Part shown: in pieces, positions 58,842-64,000 of the stretch | How positions within the stretch are numbered: the stretch's first letter is position 1 | Layout: every line of letters starts with the position of its first letter | Source of the DNA: Kitasatospora sp. NBC_01287 | GTDB taxonomy: Bacteria; Actinomycetota; Actinomycetes; Streptomycetales; Streptomycetaceae | Assembly: GCF_026340565.1 (NCBI RefSeq) | Contig: NZ_JAPEPB010000001.1 | Coordinates: forward strand, 868,001 to 932,000 | Direction: 5' to 3' | Length of the DNA: 64,000 nt | Translations under genes and position numbers: made by a program | The notes under the pieces: model-generated | What the model was told of the DNA's origin: nothing | Databases searched by the model: none | What the model saw: only the letters and a program-made list of their open reading frames with translations

Positions 58842-59441
58842 ATGAAACCGACGAATATGCTGCTAGGACTGGCCCCTTGGGTCCTGTTCTCGATGATCGC
58901 CGAGCACATCGGCGCGGGAGCGGTCGGTCTCGCGGCGCTGGCCGCCTGCCTGGGCTCGCTGGTGCTGACCGTCCGGGGCACCCTGCACGGCGGACTCAAG
59001 CTGATCGACGCCGCCGGGGTGCTCACCTTCGGCGCCCTGGCCGCCGTCGGCTTCGCGAGCGGCCACCAGGTCCGGACGCTGCTGGTCGACTACGGCCGCG
59101 GCGGTTCGGCGCTGGTGCTCGCGGCCGTCATGCTGGTGTCGGCGTTCACCGTGCCGTTCACCGAGCAGTACGCCCGTGCCGGCGTGGACCGGCGCTACTG
59201 GGCGAGCCCCGTCTTCCGCGCGCTCAACCGGCGGATCTCGCTGCTCTGGTCGGCAGTCATCCTCGTGATGGCCCTGTGCCACCTCAGCGCCGGTGCCCTG
59301 CAGGCCTCCGGCCACGGCGACACCGGCAACCTGCTGCTCAACTGGGTCATCCCGGTGCTGCTGATCCTCGGCGGCCTCAAGCGCAGCCAGCAGATCGCCA
59401 CCGACGCGGGGGTCGGCGCCACGGCCGGTGGTCGGGCATGA
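58842..59441 (+). CDS. Polytopic membrane protein
   Basis: 199 residues, ATG at 58842 with GGAGAGA upstream. Five to six helices: NMLLGLAPWVLFSMIAEHIG, VGLAALAACLGSLVLTVRG, GVLTFGALAAVGFASG, LVLAAVMLVSAFTVPFTEQY, LWSAVILVMALCHLSAG and VIPVLLILGG. The pattern resembles septation-protein-A-like or DUF3159-type membrane proteins of unknown function. Its stop codon overlaps the start of the DHA2 exporter gene (ATGA), so the two are co-translated. Confidence 0.8.
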   Translation: MKPTNMLLGLAPWVLFSMIAEHIGAGAVGLAALAACLGSLVLTVRGTLHGGLKLIDAAGVLTFGALAAVGFASGHQVRTLLVDYGRGGSALVLAAVMLVSAFTVPFTEQYARAGVDRRYWASPVFRALNRRISLLWSAVILVMALCHLSAGALQASGHGDTGNLLLNWVIPVLLILGGLKRSQQIATDAGVGATAGGRA

Positions 59442-60952
59442 GCGAGACCAGGAGGACCACCGGCGCCGCGACCACCGGCGCCGCGACGACCACCGCGACG
59501 ATCGGGACCACGGCTCCGGAGGCCACCCGAGTGCCTCGGGGAGCCTGGACCACCCTGGTCGCGATGACCGGCGGCCTGTCCATGATCATGCTCGACCAGA
59601 CCGTCGTCTCGGTCGCCCTCCCCACCATGAGCCGCCAGCTCGCCCTGTCGGCGAGCGGTCAGCAGTGGGTCGTCAACGCCTACGTCCTGGCCATGGCCGC
59701 CACCGTCGCCCTCGGCGGCAAACTGGGCAGCAAGCTCGGCCCGGTCACCACCTTCCGGGTGGGCGTGGGCCTCTTCTTCATCGCCTCGGCCCTGTGCGGC
59801 CTGGCCCCGACCGGGTCGCTGGGCCAGGGGTGGCTGATCGCCGCCCGGGTGGCGCAGGGCTGCGGCGCGGCACTGATGATGCCGGTGAGCGCGAGCATCG
59901 TGATGGCGGCCTTCCCGCTCGCGATCCGCGGCCGCGCCATGGGCGTCTACGTCGGGATCAGTCAGATCTTCCTGGCCCTGGGACCGCTGCTCGGCGGAAC
60001 GCTCACCGAGTGGGTCAGCTGGCGCGCGGTCTTCTGGATCAACGTGCCGGTCGGCATCGTCGCCCTCCTCCTCGTCCGGCGCGCCCGCCCCGCCAACCCG
60101 GCGCAGCCGGGGCTGACGATCTCACCGGTCCACACCCTGCTGCTCATGGGCGGGATCGGCGGCACCGTGTACGCGCTCCAGCAGTCCGGCCCGTGGGGCT
60201 GGGGCTCCCCGAAGACCCTGGTGTGCCTGGGCGTCGGCCTCGCGCTGACAGTGACCTTCGTGCTCACCCAGCTGCGCGCCGCCGATCCGCTGGTGCAGGT
60301 CCGGCTGTTCCGGCTCCGGGGCTTCCTCGGGGACGTCCTGGTGCTGTTCACCACCCAGTTCAGCATGCTGGCCATGGTGCTGTTCTCCGCGCTCTACTCG
60401 CAGAACCTGCTGGGCTACAGCCCGGTGAAGGCCGGCCTGTGCGCGCTGGCCATGATCCTGCCGCTGATGCTCGGCGCCCAGATCGCCGGTCGCTGGTACG
60501 ACCGCTCCGGAGTGAGGCCGCCGCTCCTCACCGGCCTCACCCTGGCCACCGTCGGGGCGGCGCAGTGGACCTCGATGCTGCCGCACATCGAGTACGTCTC
60601 CAAGGTGCCGGGCATGGCGCTGGTCGGGCTCGGCCTGGGCCTGGTGATGTCCCCGATCAACACCGACGCGCTGAGCCGGGTGTCGCAGGCGGACCGGCCG
60701 CAGGCGTCGGGCATCGTGCAGACCGTGCGCCAGCTCGGCGGGACGCTGGGCGTCGCGGTGGTCGGGGCCGTCGTCACGGCCCGCCTCCACCTCGTGCCGC
60801 CCGCCGCCCGGGTCCACGACACCGCGGAGGCGATGACGGCGGGGTTCGCGGTGGCCGCGGCGGTCTTCGGGCTCGGGCTCGCCGCCGCCTGGCTGCTGCT
60901 CCCGCGCGGACGGGCTGCGGCACCGGCCCGGCACCCGGCGGCGGACGGGTGA
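59438..60952 (+). CDS. DHA2 (EmrB/QacA) family MFS exporter
   Basis: 504 residues, ATG at 59438. A Thr/Ala-rich N-terminus precedes 14 helices. DHA2 signatures: LSMIMLDQTVVSVALPTMSR, QQWVVNAYVLAMAATVALGG, ARVAQGCGAALMMPVSASIV and LALGPLLGGTLTEWVSWRAV (motif C region). It exports drugs or pathway products by proton antiport. It is coupled to the membrane-protein gene and follows the LuxR regulator. Confidence 0.93.
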   Translation: MSETRRTTGAATTGAATTTATIGTTAPEATRVPRGAWTTLVAMTGGLSMIMLDQTVVSVALPTMSRQLALSASGQQWVVNAYVLAMAATVALGGKLGSKLGPVTTFRVGVGLFFIASALCGLAPTGSLGQGWLIAARVAQGCGAALMMPVSASIVMAAFPLAIRGRAMGVYVGISQIFLALGPLLGGTLTEWVSWRAVFWINVPVGIVALLLVRRARPANPAQPGLTISPVHTLLLMGGIGGTVYALQQSGPWGWGSPKTLVCLGVGLALTVTFVLTQLRAADPLVQVRLFRLRGFLGDVLVLFTTQFSMLAMVLFSALYSQNLLGYSPVKAGLCALAMILPLMLGAQIAGRWYDRSGVRPPLLTGLTLATVGAAQWTSMLPHIEYVSKVPGMALVGLGLGLVMSPINTDALSRVSQADRPQASGIVQTVRQLGGTLGVAVVGAVVTARLHLVPPAARVHDTAEAMTAGFAVAAAVFGLGLAAAWLLLPRGRAAAPARHPAADG

Positions 60953-61098
60953 ATCCCACCCGGCAGCCGGCCCCGTGCGGGCGACAGCGGGCGGAATCGA
61001 GTGGAACCCCGCCGCCCCGTCCGACGGACCGCGGCTCTGAACGGTGCCCGGCGCGAACCGGGGTAGGCGGACGCCGACCACGGAGAGGGAGGCACGTG

Positions 61099-61533
61099 AT
61101 GGGTGAGACATCGATCAGAGCCACGGGATGGGCCCGGTCCTTCCCGGTGAGCGGCGGTGTGCGGGCGGGCCGGCAGTGGGCGCGCGAACACCTGGACGCC
61201 CTGGGGTGGGCCTCCGCGGCGCCCGACACCGTGGACGACGTGCTGCTGACGGTGTCGGAACTGATCACCAACGCCCACGTCCACGCGCACAGCAGCGCCC
61301 AGCTCGTCCTGCTCCGGGACCGGCGCCACCTGCACGTCTACGTCCATGACTCCTCCTCCGCGCTGCCCCGCCCCAAGCCGCCGGACGCGGGCCGGCCCGA
61401 CGGGCGGGGCCTGGCCATCATCGACGCGCTCGCCGACAGCTGGCGGACCCGGCCGCAGGCGGACGGCAAGACCATCGCGGCCTGCTTCCTCGCCCCGGAG
61501 CAACCCGAAGCCGAGGCCCGTACCAACGGCTGA
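61099..61533 (+). CDS. RsbW-like ATP-binding regulator
   Basis: 144 residues, ATG at 61099 (GGGAGG seven bases before it; a GTG precedes it). A HATPase_c_2 domain: SFPVSGGVRAGRQWAREHL, DDVLLTVSELITNAHVHAHS (N box), HLHVYVHDSS (G1 region weakened) and GRPDGRGLAIIDALADSWR (G2). The family includes anti-sigma kinases and many orphan relatives in streptomycetes. The G1 motif D-x-G-x-G is D-S-S-S-A, so ATP hydrolysis may be weak. It converges with another such gene across a 20-bp repeat array. Confidence 0.85.
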   Translation: MGETSIRATGWARSFPVSGGVRAGRQWAREHLDALGWASAAPDTVDDVLLTVSELITNAHVHAHSSAQLVLLRDRRHLHVYVHDSSSALPRPKPPDAGRPDGRGLAIIDALADSWRTRPQADGKTIAACFLAPEQPEAEARTNG

Positions 61534-61570
61534 ACGGCGGTATCGCTTCGGTCGGGCCGCCCGACGGGGC

Positions 61571-61690
61571 CGGATCGGGGCGGACCAGGCCGGATCGGGA
61601 CGGGTCAGGCCGGATCGGGACGGGTCAGGCCGGATCGGGACAGGTCAGGCCGGATCGGGACAGGTCAGGCCGGATCGGGACGGGTCAGGC
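61571..61690. repeat. Six 20-bp tandem units
   Basis: Units begin at 61571, 61591, 61611, 61631, 61651 and 61671, each a variant of CGGATCGGGACGGGTCAGGC. The last covers the stop codon of the gene at 61685. The first unit shares GGATCGGGGCGGACC with the repeat at 1011-1070. Confidence 0.9.
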
Positions 61691-62155
61691 CGTGGGGACG
61701 TCGAACTCGGCCCAGACGGACTTGCCCGGCGCGTCACCGCGCGGCGTGGATCCCCAGCGGCTGGTCAGCAGCGCGACGGTGTGCAGGCCGTGGCCGCCGA
61801 GGCGCCCCGGCGAGTGCGGGAGCTGGGGCTGCGGGGGTGCGGCGAGCCCGTCGAGGACGTCGACGCGCAGCATCCGCTCGGTAGCGCTCAGGATCAGCTG
61901 GTCAGGGCCCTGGGCGTGCCGGGAGGCATTGGTGACCAGCTCGGAGACGACGAGCAGTACGTCGTCGGCGCGGGCCTGCTGGTCCGGGTCGTCGGTGGGC
62001 AGCCAGCCCCAGTCGTGCAGGGCCTGGCGGGTGTGGTCGCGGCAGCGCCCCACCGTGCCGGCGGCCCCGGTCAGGGCGAGCCGGCGGATCTGGCCGTGCG
62101 GAGGGAGCGAGGGCAGCACTGCCCGGCCTGTCGTCCGGGGATCGCTAGCGCTCAT
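61685..62155 (-). CDS. RsbW-like ATP-binding regulator
   Basis: 156 residues, ATG at 62155 with GAGGAAAG upstream. HATPase_c_2 features: RRLALTGAAGTVGRCRDHTR, ADDVLLVVSELVTNASRHAQ (N box), LRVDVLDGLAAPP (G1 weak), GRLGGHGLHTVALLTSRWG (G2) and KSVWAEFDV. Such single-domain proteins bind STAS partners. A STAS gene starts upstream at 62625 on the same strand, the usual pair for a partner switch. Confidence 0.88.
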   Translation of the reverse strand: MSASDPRTTGRAVLPSLPPHGQIRRLALTGAAGTVGRCRDHTRQALHDWGWLPTDDPDQQARADDVLLVVSELVTNASRHAQGPDQLILSATERMLRVDVLDGLAAPPQPQLPHSPGRLGGHGLHTVALLTSRWGSTPRGDAPGKSVWAEFDVPTA

Positions 62156-62250
62156 CTTTCCTCACTCTGACAGCCGGGATGCTGGGAAACGGGTCAACAG
62201 CTGTGCACTCCTCTGCCCCCTGATCGGGACAGGACACACGACCGGGGGGT

Positions 62251-62625
62251 CTACCGCAGGACGGCGTCCAGATCCGGGCGGATGTCGAAGACCGTGTCGG
62301 CGCCGGTGATCTCGAAGACCCGGGCCACCGCGGGCTGCAGACCTGCCAGCACCAGCGCGGCGCCGGCCTGCTCGGCGTCGCGCCGGGCGGCGAGCAGCGT
62401 GTTCAGCCCGGTGGAGTCGCAGAACCAGAGGTCGCGGCAGTCCACCACCAAGCGGTCGCTGTCAGGCCGGCTCAGCGCGTCGACGAGCCGCTCGTGGAGC
62501 AGGCCGACGCTGTCGTGGTCCAACTCGCCGGCCGGCGAGACGACGACGCTCCGGCCGTGGACCCGGACAGCTACGGTCAATCGGTCGGCTGGGGTCCCGG
62601 TCCCTTCGCCGGCACTGCTCTGCAT
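62251..62625 (-). CDS. STAS-domain anti-sigma-factor antagonist
   Basis: 124 residues from the ATG at 62625 (GAGGAG nine bases before). The STAS core is VAVRVHGRSVVVSPAGELDH, DSVGLLHERLVDALSR, and LVVDCRDLWFCDSTGLNTLL, where the Ser of C-D-S-T-G is the expected phosphorylation site. It is a candidate partner for the ATPase at 61685, 95 bases downstream. The upstream frame reads into a low-complexity region and is not used. Confidence 0.9.
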   Translation of the reverse strand: MQSSAGEGTGTPADRLTVAVRVHGRSVVVSPAGELDHDSVGLLHERLVDALSRPDSDRLVVDCRDLWFCDSTGLNTLLAARRDAEQAGAALVLAGLQPAVARVFEITGADTVFDIRPDLDAVLR

Positions 62626-62939
62626 GACACTCCTCTGCACTGGGTGGTGACGCGGCCGCCAGTCTGCCATGCCCGTGGGCCCTCTGGTCAGGGACCTGCG
62701 CGGTCGACGCCCGGCACGATCCGAAAACCTGGAAACATGCGAAGAAACGGTGAAGGTTGCCGGCCGGGCGGCTTGGCCGCCCGGATCGGGGGCAGCCGTC
62801 GGTGTGGTCCCAGGGCTCGCCCACGGCGGGCATCTCCGAGGCGTACCTCCACTGCTCCTCACTGCTCCACTGCTCCTCACTGCTCCACTGCTCCTCACCC
62901 CCCGCTGCCCCGCTGCTCCTCACTCGACGGCGACCGGGC
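62626..62939. other. 314-bp intergenic region with 18-bp repeats
   Basis: No gene seen. It contains the promoter of the STAS gene and 18-bp tandem units TCCACTGCTCCTCACTGC from 62848 (two full, one partial) just after the phosphatase gene. TCGACGCCCGGCACGATCCG at 62703-62722 is unremarkable. Confidence 0.55.
62848..62900. repeat. 18-bp tandem repeat, two full copies and one partial
   Basis: Units start at 62848, 62866 and 62884; the sequence TCCACTGCTCCTCACTGC repeats without change in the first two. Downstream of the phosphatase fragment. Confidence 0.8.
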
Positions 62940-64000
62940 TCAGGACTGCAGGTAGACGAGGAGGGCCACGTCGTCCCCGTGGCGGCCCTGGCCGAGCAGC
63001 ACGGTGCAGAGGTGGTCGACCACGGCTTCGGCTGTCGGGAGTTCCGCGGCCAGCGCCGCCTGGGCTCGTTCGATGCCGGAGTCGATGATCTCGTCGCGCC
63101 GTTCGACCAGTCCATCGGTGTAGAGCAGCAGGCGGGCGCCGGTGGCGAGGATCGCCGTGCTCTCGGGCCGCTCGCTGCCCGTGCTGACGGCCAGCGGCGG
63201 GCTCTGGGCGTCCTGCAGGCGGTGCACGACGCCGCCGGGCTCGACCAGAAGGGCCGGCAGGTGGCCCGCGCTGCTGTAGCGCACGGTCCGCGTGGCGGGG
63301 TCGATGACTCCGCAGAAGACGGTGGTGCAGAACGCGCCGGGCAGGAGGTCGGCGAACCGGTCCAGGGCCTCCAGGACGCGGGCCGGGCCGTTGTTCTCCA
63401 GCAGCAGGGCCCGCGCCGCGCTGCGCAGTTGGCCCATGGTGGCGGCCGCGTCCAGGCCGCGTCCGACCACGTCGCCGACGACCACGCCGAAGCGGCGGCC
63501 GGGCAGTTCGACGACGTCGTACCAGTCGCCTCCCACCTCCAGGGTGGAACCGCCGGGTTCGTAGCGGACGGCGAAGCCGCCGGGCAGGTCGGCGGGGCCC
63601 AGGATGGCGCGCTGGAGAGCGAGGGCGACCTGCCGCTCAGGACGGTGTACTCGGGGGCCAGCAGGGCCGCGAGACAGGTCCGCAGGTCGGCGTTGTCCTC
63701 GGCCACCAGCACCGTGCCTCTGCCCGGTGTGCGGGCGCCGCGCGGGCCGGTACCCTCGTCCTCGCCGGGCGGCGGGCTCCGGCCCTCGCCGGGCGGCGGG
63801 CTCCTCCGGAGGGCTTCGGCGACGTAGTCCTGGACCACGCTGTGACCGTGCGCAGGAACGCGGAGTCACCGAACGTGATGCCACTGGCGTCGAGGATCAC
63901 CACGGGGTGCGACGCGGCGGCGGCTTCGAGTTCGGCGGTCAACGGCCCCAGCGTGTCGGCGTCCGGCTCACCGCTCGCAGCGATGACCGGCAAGGACGCG
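62940..64000 (-). pseudogene. Rearranged STAS/receiver/PP2C gene, cut by the window edge
   Basis: Three pieces in three frames follow each other on the minus strand. 64000-63844 holds a STAS half (DADTLGPLTAELEAAAASHP, VVILDASGITFGDSAFLRTV). 63718-63632 holds only the start of a receiver (GTVLVAEDNADLRTCLAALL, then A-P-E-Y-T-V-L). 63641-62940 holds a nearly complete PP2C domain (EVGGDWYDVVELPGRRFGVV, VGDVVGRGLDAAATMGQLRS, SSAGHLPALLVEPGG, LLLYTDGLVERRD, HGDDVALLVYLQS). Deletions joining the parts, not one base shift, explain this best. The PP2C motifs are intact, so the fragment might still be made from an internal start. Confidence 0.65.

Noticed and set aside
61571..61690. Six-unit array as a CRISPR
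   Set aside because: Units are 20 bp, directly abutting and without spacers, and no cas gene is present.

Overview
The window is about 70% GC. Its genes favour G or C at the third codon position, many start with GTG (one probably with TTG), and several same-strand neighbours overlap by four bases. Small secreted proteins, PP2C/STAS/HATPase switch genes and LuxR, MarR and LysR regulators are frequent. This points to an actinomycete of the Streptomycetaceae (Streptomyces, Kitasatospora or Streptacidiphilus). No rRNA or tRNA gene, CRISPR array, plasmid origin or intact insertion sequence was seen.

1-16.8 kb is mostly housekeeping and secreted functions. It holds the 5' end of an S53 peptidase, a tatA-tatC-tatB operon facing away from a secreted protein with a twin-arginine signal, a DUF4331 protein, a DUF3626 protein, lipoproteins, a thiamine-binding protein, an amidohydrolase, a lone ketosynthase, a secreted HNH-type nuclease, an M15-like lipoprotein, a MarR/MFS pair with its operator, and two acetyltransferases with a methyltransferase.

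16.9-32.3 kb is an accessory region with signs of DNA turnover. A sugar-type MFS transporter and a GH1 beta-glucosidase 13 kb apart share one promoter sequence. Between them lie a secreted lipase, a compact RiPP-like locus (23-residue precursor, ThiF/E1-like enzyme with an RRE-like N-terminus, M50 protease with a PqqD-like N-terminus, M14 carboxypeptidase), an F420-type oxidoreductase with an inositol-phosphatase-like gene and a LysR regulator, and an ammonium transporter. Gene debris is scattered among them: a GH1 tail, a TetX-like monooxygenase tail, a transposase scrap, a frameshifted membrane protein and a 165-bp palindromic MITE.

33.3-41.7 kb is a same-strand run of five tightly spaced genes: a methyltransferase-fold protein, an MppP-like PLP arginine oxidase/hydroxylase, a D-2-hydroxyacid-dehydrogenase homologue that has lost catalytic residues, a 1436-residue caspase-NACHT-WD40 STAND protein with 14 WD repeats, and an alpha/beta hydrolase. 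Pairing arginine-derived chemistry with a conflict-type protease module is the most unusual arrangement here.

41.8-64 kb is a dense partner-switching region. It opens with an RsbR-RsbS-RsbT stressosome operon ending in a hybrid kinase and a receiver-PP2C phosphatase. Further STAS, PP2C, HATPase, receiver and CHASE3-kinase genes follow, then a PRC-barrel protein, a large LuxR (LAL) regulator and a DHA2 exporter. The window ends in a rearranged STAS/receiver/PP2C gene. A palindrome, GACAACC-N2-GGTTGTC, lies in two of these promoter regions, and a looser copy precedes rsbR.
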